From NCBI GenBank assembly GCA_964449175.1, contig CAYUYH010000173.1, positions 1-5,846 of the forward strand: a DNA stretch of 5,846 nucleotides, written 5' to 3'. A model generated the notes under the pieces. It made no database searches. It saw only the letters and a program-made list of their open reading frames with translations, and was not told where the DNA came from. Each line of letters opens with the position of its first letter. The first letter of the stretch is position 1. The DNA is from CAYUYH01 sp964449175. GTDB lineage: Bacteria > Planctomycetota > Phycisphaerae > SM23-33. The position numbers and the translations under genes were made by a program. This document shows, piece after piece, positions 1-4,004 of this stretch.

Positions 1-2
1 AT

Positions 3-55
3 ATGGTATGGCGCAAGCTTATATTCAGAAAATAGTTATGAAATAGACTCTAGTC
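3..55 (+). repeat. Left copy of 53-bp perfect inverted terminal repeat
   Basis: Positions 3-55 are exactly the reverse complement of 5794-5846, with no mismatch over 53 bases. Identity stops on the inner side at 56/5793. On the outer side the right copy runs into the window edge, so the repeat could be longer. The block is about one third G+C, much lower than the neighbouring genes. It contains an AAGCTT site and overlaps the last codons and TAG of the HAD phosphatase gene. It may be a dispersed intergenic repeat, the end of a mobile element, or the shared end sequence of an assembled contig. No transposase lies between the copies, and no target duplication can be seen because the flanks are missing. 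Confidence 0.95.
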
Positions 56-66
56 CCTCGTCCCTC
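46..66. repeat. Short 7-base repeat run at the inner edge of the left terminal repeat
   Basis: Three 7-base units follow each other: GACTCTA (46-52), GTCCCTC (53-59) and GTCCCTC (60-66). The last two are identical. The first lies wholly in the terminal repeat and the second straddles its inner edge. The run also encodes the last residues and TAG of the HAD protein, so the gene appears to end inside repeat DNA. It is short and could be chance by itself. Longer runs with the same period occur at 3748-3789 and 5700-5755. Confidence 0.5.
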
Positions 67-889
67 TTTTCTTCCTCGGCAGGCCCTTGATGATCAGCCG
101 GCGGATGGCGTTGGCGGCGCCGTCGGCGTCGTGATGGTCGGTCACGTGGTCGGCCGCGGCCAGGGCGGCGTCCGATGCGTTGGCCATCGCCACGCCGATG
201 CCGGCCCACTGGAGCATCTCGACGTCGTTGTCATTGTCGCCGATGGCCATCACCTGATGCTGCGAGACGCCCAACTCCCCGGCCACCGCCCGCAGGGCCT
301 TGGCCTTGGAGACGGTGGCGTGGCATATCTGGAGCAGGTGCTCGTCGGTCTTCATGATGGTGACCTGGCGGGGATACTTGCGGAGGATAGCCGCCGCCAG
401 CTCGAGCAGGCGATCCGGCTGGCCGAGGAGCAGCAGCTTCGTGACCGACTCGGTCAGCCACTCACTCGTCGGGGCGACCACGTCCGGCTGGAACATCCTG
501 CCCGTCTCGGTAACATAGGCCTGGTCGAGGCGGTCCGTGCACCAGCGGTCGAGGATCTCCGCCGAGACGGCCACCTCCGGGTACTTCCGCCGGGCCAGCG
601 TCACGATCCCGCGGGCGATGCGGGCCGAGACGGGCCGATGCAGAATCAGCCTGCCCGACGGCGGGTCGAGCACGAGCGCCCCGTTGTAGTTGATCATCGG
701 GGTGTCCAGGTCCAGCAGCTTGTAGAAGGGCATGACGCTGCGCGGCGGGCGGGCGGAGGCCAGCACGATGTGCACGCCCGCTTCCTGCCGGGCGGACCGG
801 AGGATCGCAGCCGTCGTCTCGGTGACCTGCTTGGCCGATGTCAGCAGCGTCCCATCTAGGTCTATGGCCACCAGGTGTATCTTGCTCAT
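50..889 (-). CDS. Cof-type HAD-IIB family hydrolase (phosphatase)
   Basis: A 279-residue cytoplasmic hydrolase of the haloacid dehalogenase superfamily, Cof/IIB type. These enzymes are Mg2+-dependent phosphatases acting mostly on sugar phosphates, nucleotides or flavin precursors. The substrate cannot be read from sequence. Motif I is DLDGTLL at 10-16, with nucleophile Asp10 and acid/base Asp12. Motif II is LASARP with Ser45, and the Cof-type NGA is at 69-71. The cap domain spans roughly 85-185. Motif III Lys195 lies in VSKAKAL, and motif IV is GDNDNDVEML from 217 with the metal-binding acidic residues. Length is normal and all catalytic motifs are intact. The ATG at 889 is supported by AAGGAGA at 894-900, 4 bases upstream. 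The basic tail PRKKRGTRD is partly encoded by 7-base repeat DNA next to the terminal repeat, so the last residues may be a recent extension. No co-directional neighbour is adjacent. Confidence 0.93.
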   Translation of the reverse strand: MSKIHLVAIDLDGTLLTSAKQVTETTAAILRSARQEAGVHIVLASARPPRSVMPFYKLLDLDTPMINYNGALVLDPPSGRLILHRPVSARIARGIVTLARRKYPEVAVSAEILDRWCTDRLDQAYVTETGRMFQPDVVAPTSEWLTESVTKLLLLGQPDRLLELAAAILRKYPRQVTIMKTDEHLLQICHATVSKAKALRAVAGELGVSQHQVMAIGDNDNDVEMLQWAGIGVAMANASDAALAAADHVTDHHDADGAANAIRRLIIKGLPRKKRGTRD

Positions 890-893
890 GTAA

Positions 894-915
894 TCTCCTT
901 GGCCCGCGTAGTATA
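894..915 (-). promoter_or_regulatory. Ribosome binding site and possible -10 box of the HAD gene
   Basis: Read on the minus strand, TATACT at 915-910 resembles a sigma70 -10 box. AAGGAGA at 900-894 is a good Shine-Dalgarno sequence 4 bases before the ATG. The region 17 bases upstream of the -10 box reads TGGCAC, a poor -35 match, so the promoter call is weak while the ribosome binding site is sound. If correct, the untranslated leader would be only about 15 bases. Confidence 0.4.
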
Positions 916-927
916 GCGGCCTTCAGC

Positions 928-1071
928 CCGCGGTGCCATGCCCCGCAGGGGGGCAACGCGGCCTGTTACGAGCCTGGAGGCCTGTATCTGCCTGCATGGG
1001 CAGGACTTAGGCCGAAGCGACTCCTTGGCGGGCCGTTGCGGCGGGCGGGGAGACGGCCAGCAGGGGGCCAA
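928..1071. other. Chain of three compound hairpins
   Basis: Three nested inverted repeats follow one another. The first is CCGCG/CGCGG (928-932, 957-961) around TGCCCC/GGGGCA (939-944, 950-955). The second is GGCCT/AGGCC (979-983, 1009-1013) around CTGCC/GGCAG (988-992, 999-1003). The third is TTGGC/GCCAA (1025-1029, 1067-1071) around GGCCGT/ACGGCC (1031-1036, 1053-1058). This could be a structured RNA or palindromic repeat DNA. The stems are short and GC-rich, so chance is a real alternative. Confidence 0.35.
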
Positions 1072-1100
1072 TCTTACTCTCAAACCCGCCCAGATCGCCC

Positions 1101-1129
1101 TTGACGGAACGCCCTCGCCGCAGTATACT
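1101..1129 (+). promoter_or_regulatory. Upstream sigma70-type promoter (P1)
   Basis: TTGACG at 1101-1106 and TATACT at 1124-1129 are separated by exactly 17 bases, each matching the consensus hexamer at five of six positions. Transcription would start near 1136. That gives a leader of about 235 bases before the PEP-CTERM gene, or a separate short RNA ending near the second promoter. Confidence 0.6.
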
Positions 1130-1198
1130 AGCTTTCGGTCAGTTGTGGTGGGAGGACAAGCTCTGGCCCCTCACTGCTCTGACTGAGTCGGGAGCCTG

Positions 1199-1300
1199 AT
1201 GTCCGTGCAGCTCGGTTTGGCCCCGACAACAGTCCGCGCAACACCGTTCGCAAATAGACAGGCGGAGCAGTTCAGTTGCAGTTTGTGCCTTGACATGTAA
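1199..1300 (+). CDS. Possible small ORF of 33 codons, doubtful
   Basis: ATG at 1199 opens a 33-residue frame (begins MSVQLGLAP, ends CSLCLDM) that closes with TAA at 1298-1300. GGGAG at 1190-1194 lies 4 bases upstream, and promoter P1 is about 70 bases further up. The peptide has a CxxC pair near its end, no signal peptide and no family I recognise. The stop codon overlaps the spacer of the next promoter. It could be a leader peptide, but an open frame this short is common by chance. Confidence 0.15.
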   Translation: MSVQLGLAPTTVRATPFANRQAEQFSCSLCLDM

Positions 1301-1318
1301 TCGTTTTGCATGTACTAT
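1290..1318 (+). promoter_or_regulatory. Proximal sigma70-type promoter (P2) of PEP-CTERM gene
   Basis: A perfect TTGACA at 1290-1295 is followed after 17 bases by TACTAT at 1313-1318. The predicted start near 1325 gives a leader of about 48 bases. ACATG (1293-1297) and CATGT (1309-1313) form a 5-base inverted repeat across the spacer and could be a weak operator. The local DNA is clearly more AT-rich than its surroundings. Confidence 0.75.
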
Positions 1319-1360
1319 CGGAGAACATAAGGCAGGGAATAACCCCCCAGAAAAGCGAGA

Positions 1361-1366
1361 AGGAGA
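1361..1366 (+). promoter_or_regulatory. Ribosome binding site of PEP-CTERM gene
   Basis: AGGAGA at 1361-1366 lies in a purine-rich stretch 6 bases before the ATG at 1373, which fixes the start. The resulting protein begins directly with a signal peptide. Confidence 0.85.
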
Positions 1367-1372
1367 AGTGAC

Positions 1373-2065
1373 ATGAAAAGGATGCTTGTAGCGACTATGG
1401 TTCTATGCCTAGCTGCTGCAATGGCGCAAGCCGGTATCATGTCGACTGTAGCCAAGACTGGAACGGTTACCGTCGGCACTACCGTCGTTGACGTCTACAC
1501 GATCACCCAGGAAGCCACCACCGACGCCGCCGGGAAGATTTCCGACCCCAACGGCTTGGTCGGCGCGGTCTTGCTGGGTATCGGCAACGACGGCGGGACT
1601 CTGTGCACCAACCAGGGCGGTGACCCGTTCCAGTATTGGTATGAGGTATACGGTGGGCACTGGAAGACGATCGACTCGGCCCTCCCCAACCCCATGATGA
1701 ATGATGCCAATGCCTGGGCGGCGGACACGCAGTTCCTGCCCACGGGCTTCCTGACCTGGTCGCCCGTAACGGTCACCCCCGATGAGACCAACGACGCCAG
1801 CATAGTGGACACGCCGGGTACCGGCATGGGCCCTGATCTGGGCCTCGGCGAGCTGTACGCTCAGTTGGCCGTCCCGACGGGCAACCGTACACAGTCCATC
1901 ATCGTGGCGAAGGTCGGCGTGGTCCAAGGCTCCACGGTCTGGGCTCGCAGCCAGTCGGCGGATGCCACTGGCCAAGCGACCGACGAGACGTTCCAGGTTC
2001 CCGAGCCGGCAACGATGACGTTGCTTGGCCTGGGTGCACTGGCCCTGATTCGTCGTCGCAGATAG
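1373..2065 (+). CDS. PEP-CTERM sorting domain-containing protein
   Basis: A 230-residue exported protein of unknown function. The N-terminus (MKRMLVATMV then a hydrophobic run) is a signal peptide with a likely cleavage after AQA at residue 20. The C-terminus is a complete PEP-CTERM signal: VPEP at 209-212, a hydrophobic stretch at 213-226 and four terminal arginines at 227-230. In this family the tail is recognised by an exosortase in the inner membrane and removed during export to the envelope or extracellular matrix. The central part (about 25-205) is rich in Thr, Gly, Asp and Val, has a DPN at 58-60 and one Cys at 78, and looks beta-rich and non-enzymatic. I recognise no named domain there. 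It is a single-gene unit with its own promoter, ribosome binding site and terminator. No exosortase is nearby, which is normal because targets are scattered through such genomes. Confidence 0.88.
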   Translation: MKRMLVATMVLCLAAAMAQAGIMSTVAKTGTVTVGTTVVDVYTITQEATTDAAGKISDPNGLVGAVLLGIGNDGGTLCTNQGGDPFQYWYEVYGGHWKTIDSALPNPMMNDANAWAADTQFLPTGFLTWSPVTVTPDETNDASIVDTPGTGMGPDLGLGELYAQLAVPTGNRTQSIIVAKVGVVQGSTVWARSQSADATGQATDETFQVPEPATMTLLGLGALALIRRRR

Positions 2066-2115
2066 GGCTGTCTAGACGCAAAGTAGTGAAGGCTTAGAAC
2101 CAGAACTCGCAAAAT

Positions 2116-2133
2116 CGCATCGATGAAGATGCG
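2116..2133 (+). other. Small hairpin in the 3' untranslated region
   Basis: CGCATC (2116-2121) pairs perfectly with GATGCG (2128-2133) around a 6-base loop. It lies about 15 bases before the intrinsic terminator and would be part of the 3' end of the PEP-CTERM mRNA, where it could affect stability. Confidence 0.4.
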
Positions 2134-2147
2134 GGGTTAGATCCCTT

Positions 2148-2180
2148 AGGGCTTCGGTGAAAACCGAGGCCCTTCTTTTT
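2148..2180 (+). terminator. Rho-independent terminator after PEP-CTERM gene
   Basis: GGGCTTCGGT (2149-2158) pairs with ACCGAGGCCC (2163-2172) over ten base pairs, including one G-U pair. A2148-T2173 may extend the stem. The loop is GAAA, a stable GNRA tetraloop. The tract TTCTTTTT (2173-2180) follows at once. It lies about 85 bases after the stop codon. On the minus strand no T tract follows the stem, so it works mainly for the plus-strand gene. Confidence 0.9.
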
Positions 2181-2207
2181 GCGCTTGCCCGCGGGCTGCC
2201 CGCGATG

Positions 2208-2240
2208 CGCCGGCGGAGAAGAGGCTCCTAGTCGCCGGCG
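2208..2240 (-). other. Hairpin downstream of the PilZ gene
   Basis: CGCCGGCG occurs at 2208-2215 and again at 2233-2240. It is self-complementary, so the two copies can pair around a 17-base loop. It lies just beyond the PilZ stop codon, between convergent genes, and could help end or protect that transcript. No T tract follows on the minus strand, so it is not a canonical terminator. Confidence 0.3.
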
Positions 2241-2261
2241 GGCGCGCGTGCGCGGATGGCC

Positions 2262-2588
2262 TCAGAACTCCAGCGCGAGCCGCTCGGTGAATCGCACGGC
2301 CAGCCCGGCCGCGCCGCCAGCTAGCTCGTCGCGCCGGAGCACCTGCCCGCTGCCGCGAATCTTGCCCTCGCTGCTGTAATAGCCCGCCCCCGGCGGCACG
2401 GACATCACGAACTCCAGGGTTGCCTCCACCTCAGGCGCGTCGGCCTGCGGTGCCTGCACGTACATGCCCCCGGAAGAGATGTCCCTCGTCAGCCACTCGT
2501 CGCCGCCCGGGCCTTCAGTCTCTAGGACGGGCGCGACCGACAGGTGCAGCGGCAGCCGGCGATGATTGCGGCGTTCCTGCCTGTCCAT
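2262..2588 (-). CDS. PilZ domain-containing protein
   Basis: A 108-residue cytoplasmic protein made up almost entirely of one PilZ domain, the family that binds the second messenger cyclic di-GMP. Both signature elements are present. The arginine motif RxxxR is near the start (R6-R10 or R7-R11 within ERRNHRRLPL). The (D/N)xSxxG motif is DISSGG, with Asp36, Ser38 and Gly41. The closing strand GLAVRF (95-100) is also typical. No output domain is attached, so it would act by binding a partner that cannot be named from sequence. The ATG at 2588 has AAAGGAG at 2594-2600, 5 bases away. It lies 68 bases downstream of the isomerase-like gene on the same strand, with no terminator visible between them, so co-transcription is plausible. 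Confidence 0.85.
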   Translation of the reverse strand: MDRQERRNHRRLPLHLSVAPVLETEGPGGDEWLTRDISSGGMYVQAPQADAPEVEATLEFVMSVPPGAGYYSSEGKIRGSGQVLRRDELAGGAAGLAVRFTERLALEF

Positions 2589-2656
2589 GGCGACTCCTTT
2601 CTACCGGACATCGTCGCCGCCGCGGCCGCGGTGCCATGAGAGCCGCAACCGCGGGC

Positions 2657-3487
2657 CTACCGGCAATCCAGCCCCGCGCGGTCGCACAGGGCCTTCAGCG
2701 CAGTCGCCGCCTTGGCGAACAGGTCCGGTCCGGTGAAGCCGTTGAACTGCCCTGCCGCCTTGAGGTGCGGCTCGAGCGTCGCGACCCCGCTCCAGTTGCG
2801 CCGGGCCAGGTCGGCGAGGATCTCGGGAATCTGCCCGTCGCCGTGCCCGGCCGGCACGCACGCCGGGTCGCCCGGGGTCTTGTCCTTGATGTGGAGATAC
2901 GCGGTCAGCTCGCCCAGCCCGCCCAGCCAGGCGTCGTCGTAAGGCGCCACGCCCTCCTCGACGAAGTTGGCCGGGTCGAACACGCTGCGCAGGTGCGGGG
3001 AGTTGATCGTCCGGAATATGTCGAGCACGCCTGCCGGCTTGCAGCCATAGATAGCCTTCTCGTTCTCGTGCATGAGGACCACGTCGGCCGAGGCCGCCAG
3101 CTTGACCATCGCGGCCAGGCGCTCCATCACGCCCTGGCGCTGGTCCTCGATTCGCTGCCCGTCGGCCGGGTAGAAGCTGAACACGCGAATGAGGTTCGTG
3201 CCGAAGATCTTCGCGGTCTCGCAGCAGTGTCGCAGCAGCTCCAGGTGCGCGTCGAAGTCCTCGTCGAGCCGGATCTTCCCGATCGGCGAGCCGATGCACG
3301 GCACGGAGATGCCCGCGTCGTCCAACTGCTTGCGATACTCGCCCGCCTCGGCGGCGGTCAACTGCGAGACGTTCTTGCCGTTGACGCCGCGAATGTCGAT
3401 GTGGCGAACGTCGTTGGCCAGGCAGATGTCGATCTGGCTGCTGAGGTCGTCGGCGATCTCGTCGGCGAACGCACTGATAGTGATCAT
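2657..3487 (-). CDS. Sugar phosphate isomerase/epimerase family TIM-barrel protein
   Basis: A 276-residue protein of the xylose isomerase-like TIM-barrel (AP endonuclease 2) superfamily, usually cytoplasmic, metal-dependent sugar isomerases or epimerases. The substrate is unknown. Numbering from the ATG at 3487, the N-terminus ITISAFADEI is typical of the family. Likely metal and active-site residues are the Glu of HENEK (141 or 143), Asp171 in FDPANF, His199 in YLHIKD and Glu239 in TLEPH. No signal peptide is seen. The start is uncertain. An in-frame ATG at 3517 would add MEHTTTARRP, which does not look like family sequence. Neither start has a strong ribosome binding site, and I chose 3487 because family members begin at MxISAFADEI. 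The PilZ gene follows on the same strand. An internal start or the longer form changes only the N-terminus. Confidence 0.85.
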   Translation of the reverse strand: MITISAFADEIADDLSSQIDICLANDVRHIDIRGVNGKNVSQLTAAEAGEYRKQLDDAGISVPCIGSPIGKIRLDEDFDAHLELLRHCCETAKIFGTNLIRVFSFYPADGQRIEDQRQGVMERLAAMVKLAASADVVLMHENEKAIYGCKPAGVLDIFRTINSPHLRSVFDPANFVEEGVAPYDDAWLGGLGELTAYLHIKDKTPGDPACVPAGHGDGQIPEILADLARRNWSGVATLEPHLKAAGQFNGFTGPDLFAKAATALKALCDRAGLDCR

Positions 3488-3569
3488 GGGTCGTCTCGCT
3501 GTGGTGGTGTGCTCCATGCGTAAGCAAGCCTAGCAGCGGCCGGGGGCGAAGGCAAGGCCTGGAAGGGGC

Positions 3570-3626
3570 CCGGCGTAGCCGAGTCGCCGACGCTCCATAG
3601 CTGTGGCGACGGAACGGCTACGCCGG
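3570..3626. repeat. Long two-part inverted repeat (57 bases)
   Basis: CCGGCGTAGCCG (3570-3581) is perfectly complementary to CGGCTACGCCGG (3615-3626). Inside it, GTCGCC (3583-3588) pairs with GGCGAC (3605-3610), leaving a 16-base loop. In total 18 base pairs form with one small asymmetric internal loop. The stem has no T tract on either side and is too long and regular to be ordinary spacer. It looks like a palindromic intergenic element of the REP type, but copy number cannot be judged here. Confidence 0.75.
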
Positions 3627-3651
3627 AGCAAGCCAGGCATCCTCCTTCGCT

Positions 3652-3690
3652 CTCCGCTCCGCTTCGAGGTACGGATTTCGGCGAGCGGAG
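3652..3690. repeat. Second inverted repeat in the island
   Basis: CTCCGCTC (3652-3659) is the perfect reverse complement of GAGCGGAG (3683-3690), with 23 bases between. It begins 25 bases after the longer hairpin and may belong to the same intergenic element. Confidence 0.5.
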
Positions 3691-3747
3691 TCGAGCCGCG
3701 GACGAGCCAGGCCACTGGGCATTAGGCGGCAGGCTCAGGCGCGCCGG

Positions 3748-3789
3748 ACATTTGACATTTAGCATACGGCATTTGTCATTGGGCATCCG
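3748..3789. repeat. Degenerate 7-base tandem repeat, six units
   Basis: Six consecutive 7-base units are ACATTTG, ACATTTA, GCATACG, GCATTTG, TCATTGG and GCATCCG. The core CAT sits at the same place in every unit, while the first and last bases vary. The period is strict over 42 bases. It resembles in design the short tandemly repeated 7-base sequences known from cyanobacterial intergenic regions. It is not a CRISPR array, since there are no spacers. Confidence 0.75.
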
Positions 3790-3834
3790 GCCCCGGCCCG
3801 GCGGCTCCGCGGCGATGATCCGGGCGTCTGGGGC

Positions 3835-3862
3835 TTGACATAACGTCAAATCGCGATAGGAT
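3835..3862 (+). promoter_or_regulatory. Sigma70-type promoter with palindrome over the -35 box
   Basis: A perfect TTGACA (3835-3840) is followed after 16 bases by TAGGAT (3857-3862), a four-of-six match to the -10 box. The spacing and -10 box are less than ideal. TTGAC (3835-3839) and GTCAA (3845-3849) form an inverted repeat with a 5-base centre that covers the -35 box, a plausible operator for a dimeric regulator. Transcription would start near 3869, giving the large PEP-CTERM gene a leader of about 135 bases. Confidence 0.55.
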
Positions 3863-3965
3863 ATAGGCGTCCTCGCCTGCGCGCGGGCCGGCGGGGGCGT
3901 CATCTCAACCGGCAGGGGCGGACAGGCTTTGCCCGTGCCCACCTCAAGGCTGGCTGGTGTGATTG

Positions 3966-4000
3966 CTGCCGATTCGCGGAGTTCGCCCGACGGCAGGAGG
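3966..4000 (+). promoter_or_regulatory. Ribosome binding site with an overlapping leader hairpin
   Basis: AGGAGG at 3995-4000 is a near-perfect Shine-Dalgarno sequence for the ATG codons at 4005 and 4008 (4 and 7 bases away). CTGCCG (3966-3971) can pair with CGGCAG (3991-3996), which would cover the first two bases of the site. Whether this limits translation is unknown. The stem is only six pairs with a 19-base loop. Confidence 0.5.
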
Positions 4001-4004
4001 ACCT

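Larger units (their letters stand above)
890..1372. other. Intergenic region between divergent HAD and PEP-CTERM genes
   Basis: These 483 bases hold no convincing protein gene. On the left are the HAD gene signals, then three compound hairpins between 928 and 1071. A sigma70-type promoter lies at 1101-1129, a doubtful 33-codon frame at 1199-1300, a second promoter at 1290-1318, and the leader of the PEP-CTERM gene follows. No T-rich tract follows the hairpins, so none is a standard intrinsic terminator. Confidence 0.7.
3488..4004. other. Intergenic repeat island and leader of the large PEP-CTERM gene
   Basis: About 500 bases lie between divergent genes. From the left it holds the upstream region of the isomerase-like gene (3488-3540, no clear promoter), a 57-base hairpin (3570-3626) and a second inverted repeat (3652-3690). 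Six 7-base repeats (3748-3789), a promoter (3835-3862) and a leader of roughly 135 bases with a hairpin before the ribosome binding site complete it. Open frames on the minus strand across 3530-3942 translate these repeats into low-complexity sequence and are not convincing genes. Confidence 0.65.

Noticed and set aside
8..18. ATGGCGCAAGC shared between the terminal repeat and the signal peptide region at 1421-1431
   Set aside because: An 11-base match without extension; in the gene it is explained by the MAQA signal peptide end. It is most likely coincidence.
2420..3523. Long plus-strand open frame of 367 codons opposite the isomerase-like and PilZ genes
   Set aside because: Its translation is arginine- and valine-rich with no recognisable domain, and it lies antisense to two genes with clear family motifs. 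High GC produces such frames.
3748..3789. CRISPR-like array
   Set aside because: Units of seven bases are contiguous with no spacers, and no cas genes are present. The same applies to 5700-5755.
3530..3942. Minus-strand open frames in the gap between the isomerase-like gene and the large PEP-CTERM gene
   Set aside because: They translate the hairpins and 7-base repeats, have no ribosome binding site or domain, and match the non-coding repeat structure better.
3896..3960. Cyclic di-GMP (GEMM) riboswitch in the leader or its opposite strand, suggested by a GGGCAAAGCC string on the minus strand
   Set aside because: The paired helices and the rest of the consensus cannot be found, and the string is on the wrong strand for the large PEP-CTERM gene.
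3963..4004. TTG start at 3963 for the large PEP-CTERM protein
   Set aside because: It would put 14 extra residues before the signal peptide and has no Shine-Dalgarno, whereas AGGAGG lies just before the ATG codons at 4005 and 4008.
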